This document shows positions 47,179 to 59,100 of a stretch of 64,000 nt of DNA, one piece after another. The notes beneath the pieces are model-generated. The model made no database searches and was not told where the DNA came from. It worked only from the letters and a program-made list of their open reading frames with translations. The DNA is from Biomphalaria glabrata. Taxonomy: Eukaryota; Mollusca; Gastropoda; Planorbidae. The DNA is taken from positions 45,136,884 to 45,200,883 of the forward strand of contig NC_074719.1 of assembly GCF_947242115.1 (NCBI RefSeq), in the 5' to 3' direction. A program made the translations under genes and the position numbers. Within the stretch, counting starts at the first letter, position 1; each line of letters opens with the position of its first letter.

Positions 47179-50100
47179 ATAGTTTTATTTTGTGTGATGG
47201 TCACTTATCTCTTTATTATAATGATCTTAAATAAACTTGTCTTCATTTATAAATGTTGTACAAATTCTGACATTTTTTTTTATCTAGTGTTTTCAAGCGT
47301 TTTTTTTTTTATGAAATCTGTAGGCCAAGTGGCATATAGCGCTTGGAGAGAAGACTCAAAATTAAAGTAGTAATGATACATAAAACACTGTACCATAATC
47401 TTCAAATTCAAAAACAAAGTCTAATAAAATACTCAGAAAGACATAAAGATAAAGGCACATTCCTCATTCCATATGCTTGGACAAAGTTGTACAAACGCTC
47501 CTTCTTCCCTAGTGCTATTAGAACATGGAATGGGTTGCCTGAGCTAGCCAGAAAAACCAGTGACTTGGTTGAATTTAAGTCATTGGTTAACATGCATGAC
47601 TAGATGCATGATGCGTAGGACATAATCATCTTCTTTTTTGAAGTAACATCTGTATTATATAAGATAAGATAAGAAGACTACCCAGCAAGAAAGCCTAAGT
47701 TTGAATCCCCACTCAAATTGTGTCGTGTTTTGCTGAGCCCCTAAAGGCACCTCGGAAATCCTCTTCCAGATACCCGCTGCCTCTACAGGTCCTTAAGAGA
47801 GATTTGACCAAAGTGCACATAGTATACTATAGCATGAAAAATGCGCTATACAAGAGCAATAAAAAAAATCTGCTGAGGAGGGGATTTTTTAAAATCATTT
47901 TTATTTGTTTTGCTAATATGAGAATCTTATCTTAAGCTATTCCAATCAGTTTTTTATTTATTTTTTTTTTATTTTGTTACAACTTATCCAGGATCATGAA
48001 CCAGGATACCAGGCTGCTGCTCATGAACTTTTGACAAAATTGACAAGTATTAAAGAACGTATTAAGGATTTGCAAGTTAGTTGTTTATCCTTTACATTTT
48101 TAAGTACCATTTTGTCTCAGCCATTAAAATAAGAATGACGAAAAACAGTTTTTCATCGTATGGCTTTAGATCCAAGGCTCTCGCAGTCCAAAGTTGTTAC
48201 TGTTGTCTAAGGTTCTTGCAGTCCAAAATTGTTTCTGTTGTCTAAGGCTCTTGCAGTCCAAAGTTGTTTCTGTTGTCTAAGATTCTTACAGTCCAAAGTT
48301 GTTTCTGTTGTCTAAGGCTCTTACAGTCCAAAATTGTTTCTGTTGTCTAAGGCTCTTACAGTCCAAAATTGTTTCTGTTGTCTAAGGCTCTTACAGTCCA
48401 AAATTGTTTCTGTTGTCTAAGGCTCTTACAGTCCAAAGTTGTTTCTGTTGTCTAAGGCTCTTACAGTCCAAAATTGTTTCTGTTGTCTAAGGCTCTTGCA
48501 GTCCAAAATTGTTTCTGTTGTCTAAGGCTCTTACAGTCCAAAATTGTTTCTGTTGTCTAAGGCTCTTACAGTCCAAAATTGTTTCTGTTGTCTAAGGCTC
48601 TTACAGTCCAAAGTTGTTTCTGTTGTCTAAGGCTCTTACAGTCCAAAATTGTTTCTGTTGTCTAAGGCTCTTACAGTCCAAAATTGTTTCTGTTGTCTAA
48701 GGCTCTTACAGTCCAAAATTGTTTCTGTTGTCTAAAGCTCTTACAGTCCAAAATTGTTTCTGTTGTCTAAGGCTCTTACAGTCCAAAATTGTTTCTGTTG
48801 TCTAAGGTTCTTTCTGCTCTCCAAAGTCAGTCGTTCTTTCTTTAGTTTGTAAAAAAAAAAAGCATGAGGAGCCAAGACAAGCAAGAAATGAACCCTGACA
48901 TCTTGGAAATAGAAATTTCACTGGAACAAGTCTTGATTTTTTTTAAAATACATTTTTGAGTTGATTTAAAACAATTCAAGTTGTATTATTTTGATATTTC
49001 TAAATTCTATTTTGAAATCTAATGGATATGACTGTTGTGTGGCATTTTATGTTTCACAAAAATGATTTTTTTTTTGCAACTTCTCATGTGAATACACAAA
49101 ATGTCATAAGTTGGGCATTGGTTATCACCAGAGGACACAAACTTTTTCCTCCATCTGATGTGTTCATCGTCTCCAATCCAGGAGCCCTCCTTTATGCTTT
49201 TACTCCAAATTTTGAGCCTTTGTATGAATGAGTGGCACTTATCAAAATGCTTGGTTTGATGCTTATAATCGCAGAAGTTGTTCTTTGATATTACCACCCA
49301 AGAAAACAGTTGCTTTTTCCAACAAAGTTAAAAATAGCTCATGAAATTCCAGGAGCACTTAAGATAAAAGTCATACATTCCCACATTTTGGACTTTCTAA
49401 GTGTAAAAGTTTAGCAGTGAGTTGTACATTTTCATTCTGTTTCAATATGTGGATTTATATTGATTTTTGTCTGAATATTATTATATTGTGTCAATATATT
49501 CAAAGAATTTACTGTCAATTTTTTTTTTTTAGATTAAGTTATGATGCAGTTAAATTATTCAAGTTTTAACTAGAAATGGTAGAACCACATACATACAGAC
49601 CCGCATTATGCACGTTGGAAAGTCAGTAGAACTAGGCTCACAAATACACCATTCCGGCATGACACTTAATTTTGAAAATATATGGTATACCTACAAGTTT
49701 CTCTCTTCCCAATGTCATATCAAGCTCTGTTCTTTTGTTGGGGATGGTTGTGTGACAATTTTACATGATGGAAAAAGTGACATGCATTTTTTGTGTCCTT
49801 GGGTGACATTTATGAAATGGATTGGTATGGTTGTAAAGTTTATGTAGAGATGAATCTTTAGCTTACAAGATTTCAGAAATGTTTAGAGATGAATGTTTGG
49901 TGTACAAGATCTAAGAACTGTTTTCGAGAGAGAGGGAATGACAATTAAAAGTAGTAGAAATGATTGAGAGAGGGAATTTCGCATGAAAAGTAGATGCTGA
50001 TTTAAAGTTATAAATTAATCTTTCTGGTAGCCAGAGTTCGTCAGTCAAGTAAGATAATTTACCTTAGAGAGGGGTACCCTGATTTCAAATGTCCTCTGCC

Positions 50101-53100
50101 TTGCAAAGACTTATAGTGCCTTATAGTGTAGGAAAAAAAAAAAGAAAAATCAGGATTGGAGGGCCTTAGGAATTGGGGCTAACAACTTTTGTATTCCCAT
50201 CTTCTGCAACTGAGTTATTGCACAACATTGCTTTGAATCACACCAGCAAGGCATGGAGCTATTCAAAGTATATTGTTTTTGGGTTGTTGTTTTTTTAGAT
50301 CTATCCTGTAGCTTAGCAATATCCATGATCCTAATACCAGTATTGTTTTGTTTTTTCTTCCAGCACTTGCTTTTGTATGAAGCTCTTGTATCCAAAAATG
50401 TTTGTATTATCATTCTCTTTAGGATAATTATTTTCATATTATTTTTTATTGTCTTATTATTTCAGATGATATGGGACCTTGAGGAACAGGTCATGGTAAG
50501 AAGCTTGAAGTTACCCAACGACATTCACCCCACAACAGTAAGTCCTTGCTTCACATTTGTTTGCAGCGCTGTTTTCTTCTTGGGAATATTGTTGCATTGA
50601 GGGTGTGCATCTGAGTGTGCATAGAGTAATATGGCTCAAAGTTCAAATACTGTTAACACGTGTCAATAAAAGAAATCTTGAGAGCCTTTGTTGGGGAAAG
50701 GGCTGAGATGTATAGCCACTAATATTTAGTCCATTGTTTTAAACAAGCTACCTTTTCATACCATGTGATCTGTGGAAAAGAGGATGTAAAGCTCATCTGT
50801 TTCTATGTAAAGTAAAAAGTAAAGTTCCCCTTTCAGACCTTGTGGTCTATAGGGCAGATGATGTAAAGGTCATCTGTTTCTGTGGCCAACGGTTTACGAG
50901 GGTGTCATGTGGCCAGCACAACGACCAACCGCCTTTACTTTTCCCCAACTAGCGTTAGGTACCCATTAGAGCTGGGTGGACTCAAAGGCGCCCGAAGATC
51001 CTGAAGTTAAAAATCCCAGTCTTCACCAGGATTCGAACCCAGGACCCCGGTTCGGGGTCCAAGCGCTTTACCGCTCAGCCACCGTGCCTCCATCTGTTTC
51101 TATTGCTGACAGTTTATGAGAATGTACTGTGGCCAGCACAACGACCATTTTACTTTCCCCAACATATGCCAGGTAAGTGTTGGGTGGACTCAAGAACATC
51201 TTGAAAAGCTCAATGTTTCAAATCCAAGCCTTACCAAGAATCAAGCTTGAGATCCCCCCCTCAGTACAGAAGCCAGGTACTTTACCACTTAGTCACCACT
51301 CCCCCAAGCTTCCTTTTAGCAGTACAATTTGATTCTAATCTTGTTGTTAGAATACGAGACTCTAGTAATAAGAATGTTGTCATGACCCAAAATAAAATTA
51401 ATCTGATCTTTTGGGTTATATTTGTGTGACATTATATATGTTTTTAGTCTCATGGTGGTCTTGGCGATTCCTTCACCTGAAAGGAATTGCTCCTAAATAT
51501 TTGAATCTTTTGACACTTGCTGGCTACTATTTTGATATTTCAATGGTGAAATCTTTTACACTATTGTTGTTTTTTTTCTGCATTGAATTGGATTCATATT
51601 CTGTTGATGTCTGGATCTGCATCTCCTACTAAGTTTTCTACCTCTACTCTTCCTGCCAGATCCATTCAAGTTATCCATATGGATGGCTGCCTGGTCATGT
51701 GCTTTGTACTGTCATTATGATGGTCCTGGGTTTGAAACGTACATGCTGCCATTCCTCAGGAGGTTTGGACTAGAATGTAAAAAAAAACACATCAATTCTG
51801 AAGAAACATCCAAAAACATATAATGACAAAAAATGTACAAATTGCAAGCTCATAATTGTACAGCAAGTGATGATCACAGTTCCTCCATAATATTCTAATC
51901 TTCATTATACATGTTTTAACTGCCGGCATATAAATATTTAATACAAAAATTGTATAAGTTTGATGCTGATATGAATTTATTTATTTTACAGACAGATGAG
52001 GAGTCAACAGTCCTAAGAGAGGTGAATAATTTAAAAGGTACTGACACAAGTGTGAGCTAGTAGTGTAAAGTCTTTCTTAAGACCTGGTGGTCAAAAACTT
52101 GGACAGATTCTCATTTTGTTACTATTAAGCATAAATACAAGTGTTAAGATAAGCGCTAAAACAATGAATGATGCAACGCATTTTTCACTCATGTAAATGG
52201 CAGCACTATGTCTAATATTTTTCAACCAAAAAAAAAGTGAATTAAATATTTAGAAGTAAAGAAAACTCTTTACCTTGTTCTCTATTGCTTCAAAATAGAG
52301 TAGTTCATTAATAGGTCTATGGTTTGTGCACTGATTAAGACTTTTCCTTGTTAATTTTTACGTCTTATATAAAATTTATTTTTCACATGCCAGGTTCTGC
52401 GAAGACAATGAGCCATATAGAGATTGGAAAAAAATACAATCTTATAAAGTTCAGGTACTCATGGTTATCTTCATAATGTGATGAAAATTTTCTACTGTCT
52501 TTGTAAAATAGTGCAAGCCAAATATCAGTTATTTTAAAAACAAGAACTACTCCTAGATGAAGCGAACAAATAAATACAGCAAGTAAACCAAAGTTTAACA
52601 AAACTTTCCAATCAGTAAAAAGCAAAGAAACTATTTTAAAGATTTAAATCTAATTAGTCTTTGTTTTTATGTCCTCTTTTAATTTCTAGTTTAGCCTTTC
52701 ATAGCACTCATTCTAATTTTATTTTCTTTCAAATGTCTTTAAGGCCACTTTCCCTTATTGTTGTTTTTTTCCCGTCCATAGTTTCTGTTAATGCTATATT
52801 TATGAGTGAAATAAATTTTGTGAATTCCACACCTTTGTATACCCCACATAGCTGCCATTTGTTTGTAAAAAAAAAAAACGTGTATAACTCACGGATTATA
52901 TGCACAAAAATACAGTATCTAAATCTGTTTGTGTTAAAATTTTGGAAAGAAAAAAGTTTTGCATTAGTGTTACTACTTATGGAATTTTTTTTCTGAATAG
53001 ACTTGTTTGCTTATTCCCCAGCAATGTGGGCCCCAAGGCTTACTATTTGAAAGGAGCTCTGGCTAAAACTGAGTTGGCACTGATGACATCGTTAGTCCGC

Positions 53101-56100
53101 TACTTTCAGAAGCACAAGTTTTACTTCATCTCTGGCCCAGAGTTCTTCAGGACTAACATCATGGTAGCGGCTGTTTCTTGTTCAGTCAAACATGAATCTG
53201 TTTAGCTTGGCTAACTAAAATGTAACAAGTCATAGCAAGAGACACTTAACCCTATCTATGAAAGCCTTGCCTCAACAGTTCATTTATCTAAATCTAATCC
53301 ACAGTCTCGCTTTGAATTAATGTCGTCATAATTGCGCGTTCACTAGCAGTCACCTAAAGTGCATCTCTACAATGTGGCTGGGTGCTGTAAACGGCTTGGC
53401 TACCTAACACAGGGACTCAAATTAGAATCCTGATGTAGGCGTCTTCTTCTTCTTCATCGTTCTCATTGTTATGTTGGAGTGTTCATATGACTAGACCAAT
53501 ACATGAGATGAACTGCGCAGTGGTTTTCAAATCAGGGAGCTCTCCATATAGTTTTCTTTCTATTGGGGTGATTTGGGGCCAATGTCTTATACGGGCCTCT
53601 TGGTAAAGAGAGCAGTTTTGGAGGACGTGGTCGGCATTCTCTGGTGATACTCCACATGGGCAGATTTCACTGGTTCCAATTTTGAGCTTCCGGTGCATGT
53701 GTTGTCGCATTCTGTTGTGTCTGGTCCTGAGTCGAAAGATTAGACGTTGGTCTTGTCGGGATAGCTTATAGTAAGCGTCATCTTTCTTGTGATTTGGATG
53801 AGAGCTCGTCCATTTCTCATTTATTTTGTTTACAATTAATTTCTTCATTTCTTCTGGATAGAGTGCAGAGTTTATTTGAGAGTTAGTTCTCCCACTCTTG
53901 GCGAGTGTGTCAGCCTTCTCATTTCCTTCTAGTTGTATATAGGCTGGTATCCATTGAATAACAGTTTTTTTGCTGTTGTTGTTGAGCTTTGTAAGTGCTG
54001 TTCTGAGGTTTTTAATATAAGAGGAAGTGCACAGAGTATGCTGCAGCATGTTAGACCAAAGTGCACAGAGTATGCTGCAGCATGTTAGACCAAAGTGCAC
54101 AGAGTATGCTGCAGCATGTTAAACCAAATTGCACAGAGTATGCTGCAGCATGTTAGACCAAAGTGCACAGAGTATGCTGCTTTGAATTAATGTCGTCATA
54201 ATTGCGCGCTCAATAGCAGTCACCTAAAGTGCATCTCTACAATGTGGCTGGGTGGTGTAAACGGCTTGGCTACCTAACACAGGGGCTTGAATGAGAATCC
54301 TGATGTCGGCAATTAATTTCTAATTCTTAGATCACAAAGGCCAGCACAGAAGCCTTCTTCCAGATACCCTACCTTTTCAACAGGTCCAAAAGAAATTAGA
54401 CCAAAGTGCACAGAGTATGCTGCAGCATGTTAGACCAAAGTGCACAGAGTATGCTGCAGCATGTTAGACCAAAGTGCACAGAGTATGCTGCAGCATGTTA
54501 GACCAAAGTGCACAGAGTATGCTGCAGCATGTTAGACCAAAGTGCACAGAGTATGCTGCAGCATGTTAGACCAAAGTGCACAGAGTATGCTGCAGCATGT
54601 TAGACCAAAGTGCACAGAGTATGCTGCCGCATGTTAGACCAAAGTGCACAGAATATGCTGCAGCATGAAAGATGAGCTGTACAAAAAAAAGTTTTACGTA
54701 TGACACAATGTCAATCCTCTCAGCATTAGTGATTTTTTTTCTTTAATATATATATTTTGAAACAAATAACTAGATTCAGCTTTGATAAAATGATTTTAAA
54801 AAAAGAACTATAAAACTATAACTAAAACTATATAAAAAAAAAGAAAACATATGTTCCAGAAGTTAAAAGTCGGGACTAGTAAAACTTGTCCTTGTGGAGC
54901 ATCATCAGAGAATACCGACCAGGTCCTTCAAAGCTGCATGCTATTTCTAGAGGCCCGAACAGGACTCTGGCCCCCAAAACCCTCCTGTGAAAGAAAAACT
55001 ATATAGAGAACAACCTGATCTAGAAACCACTGCGCTGTTTATCTCAGATATAGGATTACTGATCTGAACCCTCCAACAGGAAAAATGAGAACAAAGAGGA
55101 AGAAAAAAAAAGAACTATCATCATCATCTTTCCTTTGCGTTTCTCATGGAACATAGGGCCTCAGTAAAAACACGCTACTCTCCTCGGTTTCTTGGTTGTT
55201 GTTTTTTTATGGCTTCCCAGCTCTTTCCTGTCCTCTCTGCATCATCCAGTACACTGTGATGCCACATTCTTTTAGTATACCTTTGTGTCTCGTGTCCTGG
55301 GGGTTCCACTCTAAAGCCTGTCTAACTCTGTTGTTGGTATCTTTTCTAAGGGTGTGACCAATCCACCTCCACTCTCTGTCTAAGATCTCTAAAAATCCAT
55401 TCCTACTGTATGCTCAAGTAATATATTACAATAAACATTTTTATTTTATTTCACATGGAATAATAAAAAGAAGTTGGCTATTATGGGGTTTGAACCTATG
55501 ACATTCACATTGTTAGTGCAACTCTTTATCAACCAGGCTAACAAGCCATAATGCTATTACACAATTTTGGTTATAATAAAAGATTCAATTTTTTACTTCC
55601 CAACTTTCATTCTCTAATTTCTATAAAGTAAGTAAGTAAAGTTCCCCTTTCAGACCTTGTGGTCTATAGGGCAGATGATGTAAAGGTCATCTGTTTCTGT
55701 GGCCTACGGTTTACGAGGGTGTCATGTGGCCAGCACAACGACCAACCGCCTTCACTTTTCCACAACTAACGTTAGGTACCCATTAGAGCTGGGTGGACTC
55801 AGAGGCGCCCGAAGATCCTGAAGTTAAAAATCCCAGGATTCGAACCCCGGACCCCAGTTCGGTAGCCAAGCACTTTACCGCTCAGCCACCGCGCCTCCAT
55901 AATTTCTATAAAGAAAAGTTAATTAAAATGTCTTAGATCTTAACAACTGACTGCTATATTGATAATGTATGTTATTTTATTTTTTTTAATTTCTTTTTTG
56001 ACAGGAAGGCTGTGGTCTTGAAGTGCATAACCCCACAGAGGTAACTGTTCATTGTATTATCTTTAAGATAGTTTTAACTCTTTCTCTCCGTAATTATTTT

Positions 56101-59100
56101 CCCACATTCTGACAGAATTCTTCATTTTGCTCATTACTAGTTCACTCCCCTGTTATGATTAAGCTTTAATAACTTTGTTGTTTGTTATCAGAAAATGTTT
56201 TAGTTGGTATAGAATTAAAGGGGAAAGCATGCACTTTTTATATAGCACAAAGTCAAGTTTATAAAATTAAACATTAATTAAATTTACTGAGGTCAAATCA
56301 ACGATGGTATTGTCAATTAGGAGAGGAAGAATTAAGTTCTCAAAAAATATCGAGTAGTATATGCTGAGTGCCCAAATAGCCCCTATCCCCTAAATGTCGT
56401 AAAAGAGATATGCCCACTAAGTATGCTAGGTAGATATTACAGATATAATAATGTCTTAGTTAAGTATGTTTCCATGACAAGTTTCTGCCTGTACGCTTAG
56501 GATAAATCAGCTTTGTTTTAATATATAAAATTTTTGAAAGACTTGAGTTTGAATCTTAATGGACACCATGGATTTTTAAATTTGAGATACAATTCAAACT
56601 GAGTTGTGCTTGACTGGTGACAAGACAGGAACTTGTTCCCTGATTTCCCATATAAAGACAACACAACTTGTTCCCTGATTTCCCATATAAAGACAACACA
56701 ACTTGTTCCTTGATTTCCCATATAAAATCAACACAACTTGTTCCCTGATTTCCCATATAAACCTAATTAAAGAACACAACTTGTTCCCTGATTTCCCATA
56801 TAAACCTTATTAAAGAACACAACTTGTTCCCTGATTTCCCATATAAAGACAACATAACTTGTTCCCTGATTTCCCATATAAAGACAACACAACTTGTTCC
56901 CTGATTTCCCATATAAAGACAACACAACTTGTTCCCTGATTTCCCATATAAAGACAGCACAACTTTTCCCCTGATTTCCCATATAAAGACAACATAACTT
57001 GTTCCCTGATTTCCCATATAAAGACAACACAACTTGTTCCCTGATTTCCCATATAAAGACAACACAACTTGTTCCCTGATTTCCCATATAAAGACAACAC
57101 AACTTGTTCCCTGATTTCCCATATAAAGACAACACAACTTGTTCCCTGATTTCCCATATAAAGACAACACAACTTGTTCCCTGATTTCCCATATAAAGAC
57201 AGCACAACTTTTCCCCTGATTTCCCATATAAAGACAACATAACTTGTTCCCTGATTTCCCATATAAAGACAACACAACTTGTTCCCTGATTTCCCATATA
57301 AAGACAACACAACTTGTTCCCTGATTTCCCATATAAAGACAACACAACTTGTTCCCTGATTTCCCATATAAAGACAACACAACTTGTTCCCTGATTTCCC
57401 ATATAAAGACAACACAACTTGTTCCTTGATTTCCCATATAAAATCAACACAACTTGTTCCCTGATTTCCCATATAAAATCAACACAACTTGTTCCCTGAT
57501 TTCCCATATAAACCTAATTAAAGAACACAACTTGTTCCCTGATTTCCCATATAAACCTTATTAAAGAACACAACTTGTTCCCTGATTTCCCATATAAAGA
57601 TAACACAACATGTTCCCTGATTTCCCATATAAAAACAACACAACTTTTCCCCTGATTTCCCATATACAGACAACACAACTAGTTTTCTGATTTCCCATAT
57701 AAAGACAACATAACTTGTTCCCTAATTTCCCATATAAAGACAACATAACTTGTTCCCTGATTTCCCATATAAAGACAACACACTGTTCCTTGATTACCCA
57801 TATAAAGACAACACAACTTGTTCCCTGATTTCCCATATAAAGACAACACAACTGTTCCCTGATTTCCCATATAAAGACAACACAACATGTTCCCTGATTT
57901 CCCATATAAAAACAACACAACTTTTCCCCTGATTTCCCATATAAAGACAACACAATTTGTTCCCTGATTTCCCATATAAAAACAACACAACTTTTCCCCT
58001 GATTTCCCATATAAAGACAACACAACTTGTTCCCTGATTTCCCATATAAAGACAACACAACTGTTCCCTGATTTCCCATATAAAGACAACACAACATGTT
58101 CCCTGATTTCCCATATAAAAACAACACAACTGTTCCCTTATTTCCCATATAAAGACAACACAACATGTTCTCTGATTTCCCATATAAAAACAACACAAAT
58201 TTTCCCCTGATTTCCCATATAAAGATAACACAACATGTTCCCTGATTTCCCATATAAAGACAACATAACTTGTTCCCTGATTTCCCATATAAAGACAACA
58301 CAACTTGTTCCCTGATTTCCCATATAAAGACAACACAACTTGTTACCTGATTTCCCATATAAAGACAACACAACTTGTTCCCTGATTTCCCATATAAAGA
58401 CAATGCAACTTGTTCCCTGATTTCCCATATAAAGACAACACAACTTGTTCCTTGATTTCCCATATAAAATCAACACAACTTGTTCCCTGATTTCCCATAT
58501 AAACCTAATTAAAGAACACAACTTGTTCCCTGATTTCCCATATAAAGACAACACACTGTTCCTTGATTACCCATATAAAGACAACATAACTTGTTCCCTA
58601 ATTTCTCATATAAAGACAACATAACTTGTTCCCTGATTTCCCATATAAAGACAACACAACTTGTTCTCTGATTTCCCATATAAAGACAACACAACTTGTT
58701 CCTTGATTTCCCATATAAAGACAACACAACTTGTTCCTTGATTTCCCATATAAAGACAACACAACTTGTTCCCTGATTTCCCATATAAAGACAACACAAC
58801 TTGTTCCCTGATTTCCCATTTAAAGACAACACAACTAGTTTTCTGATTTCCCATATAAAGACAACACAACTTGTTCCCTGATTTCCCATATAAAGACAGC
58901 ACAACTTTTCCCCTGATTTCCCATATACAGACAACATAACTTGTTCCCTGATTTCCCATATAAAGACAACACAACTTGTTCCTTGATTTCCCATATAAAG
59001 ACAACACAAATTGTTCCCTGATTTCCCATATAAAGACAACACAACTTGTTCCCTGATTTCCCATTTAAAGACAACACAACTAGTTTTCTGATTTCCCATA

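Noticed and set aside
48170-48830. Link between the intron 3 35-bp array and the 59370-59575 LINE tail (shared GTTTCTGTTGT)
   Set aside because: Only about 11 bases in common; too short to claim descent.
50253-50600. Hydrophobic 115-codon frame overlapping SLIMP-like exon 4
   Set aside because: T-rich intron read through the real exon in a shifted frame; hydrophobicity comes from T runs.
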